Source of the DNA: Panaeolus papilionaceus
Taxonomy: Eukaryota; Basidiomycota; Agaricomycetes; Agaricales
Assembly (NCBI GenBank): GCA_015501605.1
Contig: JADNRZ010000020.1
Location: 620,001 to 684,000 of the forward strand
DNA: 64,000 nt
Direction of reading: 5' to 3'
The notes under the pieces are model-generated. The model was not told the DNA's origin, did not search any database, and saw only the letters and a program-made list of their open reading frames with translations. Within the stretch, counting starts at the first letter, position 1; each line of letters starts with the position of its first letter. This document shows positions 12,046 to 23,457 of this stretch, piece after piece. The position numbers and the translations under genes are program-made.

Positions 12046-13855
12046 TCAAAGTTTCATGTGTCCATTGCCGTAGAAGCTGGTTAAAGAAGGGATGCTACGC
12101 GCAAATGCCTCCATGGTTTGCGCGTCCACCTGCTGACCGATTTGCCATATGTGCAAGTCATCGAGCTTCCAATTTGTATATTTTCGTGAAGCCAGGTCTT
12201 CAAGGAAAATTGCCTATGTGCGCGAAAAAGTAAGCAAGATGCCCCAAAGCATAAACAAAAAAATAACGTACCAAGTCATCGGGAGTCTTGCGCCAATCAT
12301 CACTCACGGATACCCAGAACCTCTCAATTCCACCAACAGACTTCTCCAATGAATCAAGGAGATCAATATCGAGGCGCCACACGTTGAATCTGAGAGCTCG
12401 AAGCCCTTTGCACTTCGCGAGCGCTTCGACCACAACTTTGACTTCTGCCGGCTGCAAGTACCGATCACGGATCGTCACTTCGGCCAAGGTTCCGCTGCAC
12501 TTGTTGATGACGGCGAGCAAGAAGTCGAGGCCTTGAGTGAGGTTTGTGGGGTAGACGTCCAAGACGCTCAGCTTTGACAGGGGTTCTTCTTCAGAACCTT
12601 CAGAAGGGAGAAGAAGGTCCCCAAGAAGCCAATGAGCGAGAGGCTGCTCGCAGGCGGGGTCGATCGCAAGGCCGCTTGGGTTGAGCCTGAGGTCGAGATG
12701 CTGTAGGGACTGCGAAGTGACAGCGATGAGATCTTTCAACCCAGAGGGATTACGGAAGGCGCGATTGAATGGTGTCCGGACGTTGAGTGACTCAATAGCG
12801 GGGAAGAGATTGACTGGGTCCGATAAAACCGAGTTCCTCCGCGACCCTTTCACCTCCCTACCTGCCAATGCGCTAAAGAACCACGATAAGTCCGTCGAGG
12901 CCCAGGACCACACACTGAGCTTCTTCAAGGTTTTGCCCATCCCAATCACGAAGGGCGCGATGTCCCGAACGAGGATATCTGCATCGGCTTCTGGGTCTAC
13001 CCTGAAGAGGTTGTTGGTGAATTCGAGTCTGAGTTCCTGAAGAGAAGCAAGCTTCGGTCGGGATTTAATGATGACTCGGTGGTTCTCGAGATTTCCTCCA
13101 ATGAAGAGTGTGGTTAGCCGATCCCCAAAGGTCATGGCGATTGGCTTATGAAGACCGCTGAAACGCGGATGGAGTGTTATCGTGGATGATGGACGAGAAC
13201 TACGAGAACCCCAGAATGCTTCGTACAAAGGGCGTAGGTCGAAGGCAGGTGGTAGGTCCCATGAATCAACAGAGAGCATCTTGACAGAATACATCTTGGG
13301 TGTGATCTCGATGAGCTTTTCCATGATGTCGCCGAACGTTACTGCAGAGGACGTGGCAGAGTTGGGTTGGCCATTACCAGTCCAGCCACCTGCTGGAACA
13401 GGGACTCTTCTGGCACTGCGGAAGATATACTGCAATGTGTCATGCAAGTGGGTGCGGACAAATCTGGTGTCTCTTTGGAAGGGTGACAGAGGTGCACTAA
13501 GTGATGAACTAGATGGAGCACGGCTAGGTGAAGGTTGCTCTTTGATATGCGTTAAGCGAAGTGTCAGCGTCTTGATGCGTTTAGCGATAAAGGGGTCACT
13601 GTCAGACAAAACCATATGGTATATCCATCAGTAATGAAAAAATCATTTCAGAACCCAAAGCATGCGGACTTACGAAACTCTTTCCAATATCTTCATTGCG
13701 ACTGTCGCATGTCGAGTGATGATAAGCACCTCATTATAGCGCATATTGAACGCTATCTCGAGAAAGACCGGGTTGATTGCCAAAACGGTATTCCAGCTCT
13801 CTTGGGGCACAAAGCTAGCGATATGGTGCCAGACTTCATTAGGTAGCTCGACCAT
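12046..13855 (-). CDS. F-box protein with LRR-like C-terminal half, 558 aa
   Basis: Three exons on the minus strand: 13855-13674, 13598-12272, 12213-12046. Joins are GTAAGT..GACAG and GTACGT..CATAG, both in phase. The N-terminus MVELPNEVWHHIASFVPQ is an F-box, which binds Skp1 in SCF ubiquitin ligases. The rest is Leu-rich with irregular LRR-like repeats (LQELRLEF, LQHLDLRL, LRALRFNVWRL), the usual substrate-recognition half. The last exon ends with SIPSLTSFYGNGHMKL; its counterpart in the gene at 23458 ends SVKSFFGSGNMDL, so the two are paralogues. The central Ser/Pro-rich stretch (SPSRAPSSSSLSAPLSP) is a likely loop. The substrate is unknown. Confidence 0.85.
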
Positions 13856-15146
13856 TGCGATACCAGTGACGTTGCGATATAGTGGTTAGGAAGAAAGAGG
13901 TTTACAGGAGGAAGTCGATTGCGGTTGCACAGCAAACCGCTGATATTTATCTGTGGATGACCCTTCACCCACGGTAAAAGTGCGATGATAACAGAAGCGG
14001 AAGACGTCGCGTTGATGAAGTTAGGATCCGACTTGGTCCTTATAATACCATAGGTAGTGGGTCTAAGAATACCCTTGAATCGGGTTGGCAGGAACTGGGG
14101 AAAGTAGACCTTCCATATTTAAGAATAAGCTACGCCGCAAATTCTCTATCTGCATAAGTTGTGGGAATAACGGGTCCTGATAACACCTTTGACATTCGAC
14201 GTCAGTCATAGGGATTACCAGGAAGGGAACCTACATAGTCAACGGCTCCGGAGCCACTTGTGATAATCGCTGCATGTTTTGGGGGAGGAAGGACAATAAC
14301 GATTCGTGGCAATGATTCGGCAAGCGAAACAAGTGGTGCATGTCATCGAAGAACATTCATTTACTAGATCATGGGTAAAGCTCGTTATTATACTCGCAGA
14401 ATTAAGAATGAAGGAAGATAATAAGAGTCAGAACCGCCGTTAACGTTATGCATTCGTTGACACCGTCTGATCACGTTGTTCTGTTTCGGAGACCCTGACC
14501 TTGAAATCACTCGTGGGTTTTCCCACTATTATAAGCTTTAACTGCTGCGAAAAACGGAGGTTACAACAAAAAGACTGTCTCATTTCAATGGGGTAAGATT
14601 ACAGACAAAGAGGGTGCTTAAAGCTTTGAACCAGAAGGGTAAGGAAAGCTTGGGTTTTGGCACGGACGAGGTGTCTTCTTAATAATAGTCGGTGCTTTAA
14701 ATCACGCTCGGGAACCTTGCCCGACTCAACTTGGCAAGATTTATATAACATGAGCATAGATATCGGGCGCGTTCGCATCGCTGTCTATCGGTCGAAGTTG
14801 TGTCGTCGATGCAAAGAACCAATCAGGAGGCTGAGAATATCCGATGATCACTACTCCGTCCTTCACAACTTTTAGATGGAAAACTAGACAAGGAAATTCT
14901 ATAGAGCGCAACAGATCTTTGGAGGAACAAATAGACTAGACTTATATTATCATGGGAGGGGACCATAAGTTGTACTAGATTATACTGATCTTTATCGACA
15001 GGGAAGGTAAAGGCTGGCAGTCCTAAAAGTTTGGGTTCAAGGGACACCTAACTGTCAAGTAGCATACCCTCATGGAAAAAAATCACCAAAGATGGAGTAG
15101 TAACGGGGAATAGCTGATTCAAAAGTCCCTCCGCAGCGTACTTGCA
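13856..15146. other. Intergenic, no supported gene
   Basis: About 1.3 kb upstream of the F-box gene and downstream of the small gene at 15147. Frames are short and broken. No inverted or direct repeat stood out. Confidence 0.45.
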
Positions 15147-15596
15147 TCACATAAGCTTCGCACTCGTAATAGTCTCGATACTCATCAACGCAATCAGCAA
15201 GTGACTCTCGAATTTCAGGTGAGTTCGGTGGGGATAGACGTGCTCAAAGGCAGCATTGACGACCCAATCGCTCAAGCTGTCAGGATCGGACGTTGATTGG
15301 GCAGCGAGACTTCCTACCAACCGATTTTCGACAAGTTTGGCGTGCTTAGTTGTGAAACCAATGTGAACAAGACCGATGAAAACCAAGTCATTAGACTGCG
15401 CAGTCTTGTATGTATAGGGTTGAATTAACCATTTGCCCTGGACACTTCTCAAAACGTAGAACATAGTCCCGTATTGAGGACGGTTAATGAAATAGTTCTC
15501 ATCAATGATCGCAAGTGCGTTGTGGATAACAGCATTGGAGATGCAGTCATAAAAGATAGCGATAGCGACTTGGGCAGATTTCGATGCAGTAGGCAT
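15147..15596 (-). CDS. Small hypothetical protein, 149 aa, paralogue of the 16138 gene
   Basis: Single-exon frame starting MPTASKSAQVAIAIFYD and ending TSAKLM. It shares an arrangement with the next gene upstream: a strand-like segment (LVFIGLVHIGFTTKHAKLVENRLV) matches FVAIVHVGYTEQPRTLLRDMLV there, at a similar distance from the start and followed by a Trp-containing segment. It is shorter by about 60 residues, mostly by lacking the acidic loop and the C-terminal helix. No signal peptide, membrane segment or known motif. I do not recognise the family. Confidence 0.6.
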   Translation of the reverse strand: MPTASKSAQVAIAIFYDCISNAVIHNALAIIDENYFINRPQYGTMFYVLRSVQGKWLIQPYTYKTAQSNDLVFIGLVHIGFTTKHAKLVENRLVGSLAAQSTSDPDSLSDWVVNAAFEHVYPHRTHLKFESHLLIALMSIETITSAKLM

Positions 15597-16137
15597 GACG
15601 ATAAGGTGTGGATTTGGTGGTGGGTGCTGAGTAAAAGTTTGGTCCGAGATGGTGTGACGTGAAATGCAGCGAGGAATGATGAGTGCGTTGTGGGGACGAT
15701 TATTTCACCTCCTTATATCTTAATACTGAATCCCCTCTTAGACGTTGCAATGGGCCCCATCATGAAAGGGTGAAGCGAGAAAACGGTACACGTGCAAAGA
15801 GATGTAGCCGTTTGGAGCAATATAAGCCCGCGGCCGTGACAACCATAAGCGCTCGCAAGCGACGCATACGCCCATGACGCAATTTGCAAACGAAACAGGA
15901 AGGTTTCAGGAAAGGGCCTTGCCATGGGCTCAATCTGGTTGCAACGGAAATGCCCTTTATGTCTTATGGAATAACGCCGTTATAGGCTTTTGGGCCGTAA
16001 CACGTAACCCTTTGGTTAGTATTGAACTGTCGTCGAACAGGTCGTCTTTGAGGCTTCACTACCGTTCACTACCGCACAGAATTACGCGCACATCATACAA
16101 CTAGGAATAGGTTTGACATTTGATACCAAAATACGTC
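15597..16137. other. Spacer between the two small paralogues
   Basis: About 540 bases that must hold the promoter of the 149-aa gene. No gene is supported. Confidence 0.45.
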
Positions 16138-16764
16138 TCATAGTACCATTTCTTCGAATTCGCATTCAGCTTCATCTGTGTCCCCTCCTATCTGGAATAT
16201 AGAAACTCCCGATTCGACCCCTAGCTCCTGCCAATTTTGTAGGACAAACTCGGTTCGGCGCTTCGTTTCCTTAAAAATAGAAGGCAGAGAATTCTCTATG
16301 CCGTTGCAAGGGATGAAGGTATTCCTCTGGACCAGTTGGCAGAGGGCGACTCCTGCCCACTTCTTCGTGTCCCAGACTGCGGCTTTTTCGTCATCTTCGT
16401 CAGAGTCTTCCTTATCGAACTTAGGATGGGGTCCTACTTCGACGCTGCACACGAGCATGTCTCTCAAGAGAGTGCGCGGCTGCTCCGTATATCCAACATG
16501 AACGATGGCGACGAATTGGCCACCATCGTCTTCGATGTCCTGCTGGTAGCGTGTTCTCGTGAAGTAATGCCTCCTCTCCATTTTGCTTCCGAATCTTTTG
16601 CCATCGTACGTTCCCAAAGTAAAGAAGTTGGTCTTGCCGTCTCTCCCGAATCTAGGTGACTCGCTTATTGCCAGAGCTACATGGAGGTCAACTTCATGGT
16701 TGTCCTCATGGGGAACAACATAGTAGGCGAAGCCGATACATGTGTGCATTCTTGGTGAGGCCAT
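16138..16764 (-). CDS. Hypothetical protein, 208 aa, paralogue of the 15147 gene
   Basis: Single-exon frame from the ATG at 16764 (MASPRMHTCIGFAYYVV) to 16138. The start is supported by a TATATATA box about 100 bases upstream. The protein has an N-terminal beta-rich half (HVALAISESPRFG, FFTLGTYDGKRFG), the shared FVAIVHVGYTEQ segment, an acidic loop (KFDKEDSDEDDEK) and a helical C-terminal third ending FEEMVL. It forms a tandem same-strand pair with the 149-aa gene. The family is not recognised; catalytic motifs are not obvious. Confidence 0.65.
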   Translation of the reverse strand: MASPRMHTCIGFAYYVVPHEDNHEVDLHVALAISESPRFGRDGKTNFFTLGTYDGKRFGSKMERRHYFTRTRYQQDIEDDGGQFVAIVHVGYTEQPRTLLRDMLVCSVEVGPHPKFDKEDSDEDDEKAAVWDTKKWAGVALCQLVQRNTFIPCNGIENSLPSIFKETKRRTEFVLQNWQELGVESGVSIFQIGGDTDEAECEFEEMVL

Positions 16765-16860
16765 CACGCGGGTACGATTGCGATGGCTGTTTTTAGAGAT
16801 GTCTGATATGGTGAGAGTTATGAAGCGGAGGTGAATGAAGAATTAACACCATAGAGGTGA

Positions 16861-16868
16861 TATATATA
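16861..16868 (-). promoter_or_regulatory. TATA box of the 16764 gene
   Basis: A self-complementary TATATATA lies about 97 bases upstream of the minus-strand ATG at 16764. Confidence 0.5.
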
Positions 16869-18630
16869 CAACAATGGACATATCGTCCGCGCTCACAACA
16901 AAGAACTTTTATCTTCAAAGAGCCATTATTCCAAATGACAATGCGACCCCTGAGTGGCGGCATTGTAAAATGATTAACTTTCTCTTCTTAATTTTGGTTC
17001 AACCCTTCTAGCCATCTGATCTGCTACATTTGACAATGCTCTGCACAATTTCTCGAGCGTGGAACCTCAAGAATCAAGAGTCAAAGAAACCGAGCTCGTT
17101 TTGATGGCGTCAACGGATCAAGCGGATCAATTATCTTCAAGAAGCGCCCCCGATATATTCGTCCAAACCATGACAGTCTGCAAGGTATTTGCCCTCTTCA
17201 AATACTTTTCCTTCGGAGGTGCCCTCCTTCAAAATAAGCCCATGACTTTTTATACGCAGTTATCACAACGCAAGGGGCTTTTGACCTCGCTCGATGAAGG
17301 GTTTAACTTCAGAGCGCTGTGGTAAGAGTGTTTGCTTTGTTCCACATTGATTTTCGATAACTAGAGCGTAATAAGAAGTGCCATGGATGTCATTGCATTT
17401 ATAACCTTACTGATTCCACCAGACGATCGTCTTTCTTTGAACATGTAGCTAAGGTATCCTTGCACATCTATCAAGAAGTCACAAGATACCCTCGCCCGGG
17501 CGCATATACTTGACTCACCTTGTGTAAAAAAGAATCAGGGGTATGTGCATACTTAGAGCTTGTCCTTCTATTGCTCATGAAACTGAAAGGTTAATTCGTG
17601 GCTCAGAATTAGAGACGCATATTGACAAAGAATTATTGGCCTTGTAAACAATGAACTCGGTAAATTCCACCTTCCACCCCGATGAATTCAATGAAAAGAA
17701 GTTGATTATTGGCTCAAGTTGGGAGGGTGTGGATACATCTAGGTATGCCTAACTACTTTAGAATCCTCAACAACAGGGGGGACAGTCCGGAGGTAAGAAG
17801 TATTGGAGCCGTACTGACACATCTCTCGTAAAGATGATGATCCAGCCTGAGTGAAGCCGCGCTGTGCATGCGTTGCCGAGCAATTTATGCCAGATTAATT
17901 CTTGCAGAAATATAGATAAGTCGTCCTATCGCAAGTCCAGCTCGGCAACTAACTCAAAGCTGGTGGCATGTCGAGCACCTCGAATTCAGGTTGAGGAAAA
18001 ATGATAATCTCTCCTAAAGCTAAGCTAATGGTACGCACCGGTGGTCATCATGACGTCCGCTTGCTACTCTCTATCGCAAGATAAGATTTCAGCTCATATT
18101 TGAAGTGCTACACCCTTGACGCTAACCCATTCTGGGAGATAAAAAAAGTTGAGTCAAAGATCGACTAGGGTTCAGGAACGCTTCCAGGTCCCTATCCTAA
18201 AATTTTGTGAACCATTTCAACGTTCTGAGGTATCTCGGATCGGAACCGACGACCTAAACACCTTCAAGGGGTCTCTTTTATGGCTGGCTCGTTTGAAAAT
18301 CCAGGTGGTCACCACGAGTTGGTGAAAAATGAAGCAAACTGGTGTGGATAGGGGCTTCCACGTGTTGTGCCGTTGTATTGCCGATGAGGATCCCACATCG
18401 GAGGTCAGTGAGAAAGACGACTTCATTTGGCAGGGTTGGGTATTTTCTTTACTTAAACCTACGGTTGTACACGCGTTCCTCCGTGTAGCAATGAGGTGCT
18501 GAGCTGGCTTATTTCTTCAGATTGAACACGACTTTCAGGTTCTCTTTCTTACGCCTATCATTTGCAGGATCCAAGAAAAACAGAAACCCAAACGCACGCA
18601 TAATTGGATAATCAACAACGCGCGACTTTC
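16869..18630. other. Intergenic, no supported gene
   Basis: About 1.75 kb between divergent genes. An 88-codon frame near 17059-17325 lacks an ATG at its head and any motif. Nothing else was supported. Confidence 0.45.
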
Positions 18631-20949
18631 ATGTCCCTGTTCGAAATACCTACCCAGTTCAGAAATTTCTTGAATTCCGCCTACCAGTATCTATCTCCTC
18701 CTCAAACACCTTCCTCCACAACACAAAATTTACCTTCACATTTGTCCTCGCCCACATCACCTCACCCTCACACACCGTTGTCACAACGGTTGCATGACGC
18801 TTGTCAATCTCCCACCTCCACTATCGCTCACTTGTCTCCTCCGTCCATGCGCCGAGAACTCGACATTACAAAACATGATCTTGCCCGAGCAAATGTCGAC
18901 ACACTACGAGTAGAGGAAAGATGTAAAATGCTAGAGAGGTCTCTGAAGGATACTCGGGATATGCTGCGTGCCAAAGAGGCTGAGATTGAGAGATTACGCA
19001 GAGATAGGGATAGAGATAGAGCAGTCGTTCAACAAGCTGCGGCTGAAAGAGCGTTGTCAATGCGTAGAGCAAGTGATGCGGCCCTGCAGTATACACCGCA
19101 ACAATCAAGGAATAATTCACCTTCACCCACTCCTCATAAGGGCCCCCGTCATGCCTCATCGTTGGATACAAGGATGAACTCTGCCGATCTTGCTCGACAG
19201 ATTAATGGTCACCGCAGACTAGATGACGATCCACGGTCATCGTCACATTCCCGATCATCTACTTCTTCATCGTCGACATCTCTTTCTTCCTCGACAAACT
19301 CTCGATCATCAGCATCCACGACGCGGACACCGTCTCCCTCCATCCGTACTAATGGTGGACGAAGGGCCACGAGTCCCGGTGCTAATGGAGGCTACTCCAC
19401 AATCATGCCTCCTCCTCCACCTCCGTCGTCATCACTTCAAGGCCTCACCTCAATAAGCGAAGATCGTGCACGGATGCGTAGCAACGAGACATACATGACT
19501 AGGAGCGATACTTGGTCTGGGGCGCAAGTGTTGCAAGCCGTGCATGATATCAACGCCGAAATCCTTCAGTTTGCGGCCAGCGCAACTGAACTGTGTACAT
19601 ACGCCTCATTCTCTCCCTCTGCTCCCCATTCCCAACCCGCCTTGAACGACACAGTCAGTCGGTTAGGCACTGCCATGACGCAGATTCTTGCCACGAGGGA
19701 CCACTCTTCCGACCCTCTCCTTGTGCAGCTGGCCCTACAGGGTGCTGTTAATCTCTGCCTATCCCGAGCCCTGGCTTCCTTCATTCCCGGCTTTCCTTCC
19801 AAGAGTGATGCCCTGCTTACCAACATCTACAGCGAAATGCGGAGATGCGAGCCGCAGCCGACAAGCGCAAGATGGGCCGCCTTGACGAGCGGATATGTGC
19901 ACAGGCTATATCCAACTTTGATGGAGTATGCGGTGGGCGAGTTGGCAGAGACAATGGTGAGGTGGTGTGCGGACGTATTTTTGGTGGCGAGATGTGTCAG
20001 TCTGGGAAGTGGTGCGAGTCACAGTCCGAGTTCATCACCCAAGGTGCAATCTGCCCTTTCAGCGCAGATGTCAAGTGCCAATGTTCATCAATCCCTTCTC
20101 CAATCTCTGCGGAGCTCGCATCTCCCAGCCTTGACCCACGTCGCCAGAAGTGCACTAGCTCTCTCCAAGCTAACGAGAGAGGAGATCATGTCTACGACCT
20201 TCCAAGTCGTTGTCGTTGACCCGCTCGCCGCCTCCCCGTCCTCACCCTCAACACCAACTATCAATGGGCACCGCAACAGCAAACCGGGAGGTGGAGGCGT
20301 GTGGAAAGAGGGAGAGATGACAGATGCATTCGCGGAATACTATCCTGAGACCCCCACCCATGGCGCTTCATCACACCACAAAGCTCAAAATATGGACAGA
20401 GGCCGCGTGGTCGCCACCATCGAATTGGGTTTACGCTGTGTGACACGGGTTGCCGCTCCTATCCCTACTTCTCCTGATGTGGATACCCATGTAGCTGCTC
20501 AAGGAGGAGTGCCAGCTGCACTTGCAGCGAAGCTAGATGCGACTGCGGGAGAATGGGGTCTGGCTAATGGAGGTTGGTATGGGCACACAAATGGCGGCGA
20601 AAACACCGTTAATGGAAGTAGCAACGGCCAGAAAACTGGAGGAGGAAGCTCGGGTTTGAGTGTGATGAACGGGGGTATGCAGAACAACTACGGTTCATCT
20701 TCATCTTCATCGCCATCGTCATCATCATCATCATCATCAATCACTGCTGTTCAATCCTCCCATCACCAGCACCAGCAGCTTAACGGAAGCCAGCAGACCA
20801 ACGGCACTAGCAACAACTCTATCTTGAAAACATCCCCAAGCACGACGACAAGCATGTCTGGTGCATCTACGGAGACAACCTTTGAAACCCGGCTGTTGCT
20901 GTTGCCCAAAGTTGTCTTGGAGGGCGTTGTGGATGTACTGGATCGATAA
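18631..20949 (+). CDS. Ser-rich protein with N-terminal coiled coil, 772 aa
   Basis: A single uninterrupted frame. An in-frame TAA lies at 18601 and the first ATG is at 18631 (MSLFEIPTQFRNFL), so that start is used. Residues about 73-145 form a highly charged coiled coil (ITKHDLARANVDTLRVEE, AEIERLRRDRDRDRAV). A long Ser/Thr/Pro-rich disordered stretch follows, then a helical, mostly Ala/Leu domain from about WSGAQVLQAVHDINAEIL (near residue 300) to about 560. The C-terminal 150 residues are again disordered (Asn/Gly/Ser-rich, one run of Ser from a TCA repeat near 20700) before a hydrophobic end, RLLLLPKVVLEGVVDVLDR. No enzyme motif. The architecture suggests a scaffold or trafficking-type protein, but I do not know the family. 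Confidence 0.75.
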   Translation: MSLFEIPTQFRNFLNSAYQYLSPPQTPSSTTQNLPSHLSSPTSPHPHTPLSQRLHDACQSPTSTIAHLSPPSMRRELDITKHDLARANVDTLRVEERCKMLERSLKDTRDMLRAKEAEIERLRRDRDRDRAVVQQAAAERALSMRRASDAALQYTPQQSRNNSPSPTPHKGPRHASSLDTRMNSADLARQINGHRRLDDDPRSSSHSRSSTSSSSTSLSSSTNSRSSASTTRTPSPSIRTNGGRRATSPGANGGYSTIMPPPPPPSSSLQGLTSISEDRARMRSNETYMTRSDTWSGAQVLQAVHDINAEILQFAASATELCTYASFSPSAPHSQPALNDTVSRLGTAMTQILATRDHSSDPLLVQLALQGAVNLCLSRALASFIPGFPSKSDALLTNIYSEMRRCEPQPTSARWAALTSGYVHRLYPTLMEYAVGELAETMVRWCADVFLVARCVSLGSGASHSPSSSPKVQSALSAQMSSANVHQSLLQSLRSSHLPALTHVARSALALSKLTREEIMSTTFQVVVVDPLAASPSSPSTPTINGHRNSKPGGGGVWKEGEMTDAFAEYYPETPTHGASSHHKAQNMDRGRVVATIELGLRCVTRVAAPIPTSPDVDTHVAAQGGVPAALAAKLDATAGEWGLANGGWYGHTNGGENTVNGSSNGQKTGGGSSGLSVMNGGMQNNYGSSSSSSPSSSSSSSSITAVQSSHHQHQQLNGSQQTNGTSNNSILKTSPSTTTSMSGASTETTFETRLLLLPKVVLEGVVDVLDR

Positions 20950-23457
20950 AATCTGGTACTCATTGTGACAAATCCCCCATCCATACTCGGCTCATGTGGG
21001 TCGCTGTTTCACTGCTGGACCCACTCTGTATATCACCCTGAATCGTCAGAGATCTCTGAGCATCGCGGCTCGCTTTTTTCTCACTTTCAGTACGGCCACA
21101 CTGCAACATCAACATTATCTTGCACTTTTTTGGTCACCTACCCCTCACATCTTGGAACCATCACCTGCTTGACGACACGTAACGTTTTGATGCTCATCAT
21201 AGACGATTTCACCTGCTCAGTGTAAGCTGTCGTATATATAATTTTATTTGACACTACATATACCGTTTTGTAACCCCTTGTACTTGTAATTAGCTTTCTT
21301 GTTGTATTTAATTATTCTTGTTGTACCCTCTTATCGCTGTAATACAGTAAGCTTGAGCTAACTTAGACGGCACAGGTGAAAAACTCCCGGTGGCGAGGCG
21401 AACGTGGCAATGAGCGTATTTTTATTGAATACAAAGATTTGAAAAATGTATTGAGAAGAGGCGATGTTCATAGGTTCCGACCTCATGTTAGTATAAAAAT
21501 AACCTCTTGGTATGCTGTATATATCTTCAGGTTCACTGGATTGATTAAAGCAGTATAAAAAATCGCATGATTGACATGTTGGCATTCGTCATGTTCATGT
21601 TATGCAATCTTATCAAAATTAAATTTGTAGCAATAAAGCAAAGTACCGGTACACAGTGCGGAGTTGATGATCCAAACGATCTAATCGTGATTATCCGGAA
21701 CCATGCAGAAGAGCGGATATTTGTGCCCCGTTCTAACTGCTGGATTTGGAGCAATTCTAAGATGCTGGTCCGGATCCATGAAAATAATTGGGACTTTTCA
21801 CAGGTCAAAGATAAGTATCTCCTACATTCCACCGAGTGAAATGAGTGCGGGTGTTTGGAATTATAATTAAAATTTGCAGGAATCCGATTAGTGATCGAGA
21901 TAAAAGATGGTTATAATCTGAATAGGCGCTTGGGGAGTAAGATAAGCGCTGTGCAGTCAGTTTTGGTCATGCGTGGAGGACCCTCCAGCTTGCACGTTCG
22001 CGGGTACTTGTTTGCAAGAAAGGGGCAACATCAGATGAACGAGGGTTTGTGTACAAATTTACGATTCAGCTCATACACCTTCTTAACACCATGTGAAGCA
22101 CACTAGGATGACATTGCGGAATAAAACTAGGATCAACGCGTACGTGTCATTCCGGATGCATTGCGAAAGATTTGGGTTCATCTCACTCTCATTGAACGAC
22201 GAGTTTGACAGACTAGGTACTATGTATACCTCAGCACATTCCAATCACCGGTCTATTGAACGCACCATCCCTAAATAATGCCCAGGAGCTTGAGAGGGGC
22301 ATAAATTGGTTACTGCTTTCTCAGTGGCGTATTGGGGCGATGCACGGCGATATGACCCAGGCGCTGAGAAGAGGCGCTCGAAGCATGCGCCGTTAGTTTG
22401 GGACGTTCTCGTATGCAGTAGCGAAGACCGCGTGTTTCATCGTGAGCTGCGCCTTTTCTATCAGAACGTCAGGTTTGGGCACGGTCCTGACCCAAGCGGA
22501 ATAGCAATGTTCGGACCTCCATCTAACCACTGCATGCAGTTCGTCGGTTGATGCGTCGCTTTCGGTGATTTCTGTTGTACACCGATGGCTCGCGCAACGC
22601 TCTTTTAAGGTTTTCATTTTGGCATTCATTGAAGGTCATTGATCCGGCTCTCAGAATGAAGATGCAACGGTACCTGGTTATTCACAGTAGTAGGAAAATT
22701 TATCGAGATCTTCAATGGGCGTCAATGATAGCACTTAGGCGCCTTTGACAGCTCAAGGGAACGCGACTTTCCGATATTCTGAATAGGCTGATGCTGGTGG
22801 GAACGAGAAAGTCTCCTTTCTACGTCCTGCTGGTTCGAAATTGCCGCATTAGATGTTAGGGTTAGTGATCCTTGTATGATTCGTTGTGAAGAATTATCTC
22901 CTTGGACCTCAGTTGACTTGAGGCAACTGCGATGGCGATCTTCGAGAAAGCTCCAAAGCACACTGCTGGGAGCCTCCGTGAACTTCATCTGCAATCAGAT
23001 GGTGGCGAAATAATCGATAACACCCCCTTTTCCATTGAGCACGCAAATATTAAAGCCAAATGAGGGTGGTCGAAACAGAGACGATGTTTGATGATGGATG
23101 TTAGATATCAACCAACAATGTTGTTTGTGTTCGTTGCGGCCGTCAATCTAAATAACACAGTCGCCACGCTGATGGGCTGGGCTTGAACTGGAACCACCAT
23201 CATATAACATGTCACTCCATGTAATACAACGCCCACGATAAACTCCTACGATTTGAAAATTTCATAAACCCGGATGCCACTAAGCCTTAAATTAGATGGT
23301 TCACGGAGATGGAAGGTTGATTCGGAACGGATATAAACGACAGGGGAGTCGCGGCAAGTGGTCCCACATACAGGTATGTCCCTTCTTTTCGAGTACCCTG
23401 ATGCTTTCTGGCTCATCATAACCTGTGAAGTCCAATTCACCTCTTAAAAGACCAACA
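20950..23457. other. Intergenic, no supported gene
   Basis: About 2.5 kb between two plus-strand genes. Short frames around 21567-21839 and 22306-22551 have no splice support or motifs. No clear repeat structure was seen by eye. Confidence 0.45.

Noticed and set aside
17059..17325. 88-codon plus-strand frame
   Set aside because: Starts at GTG, no motif, no TATA or splice support.
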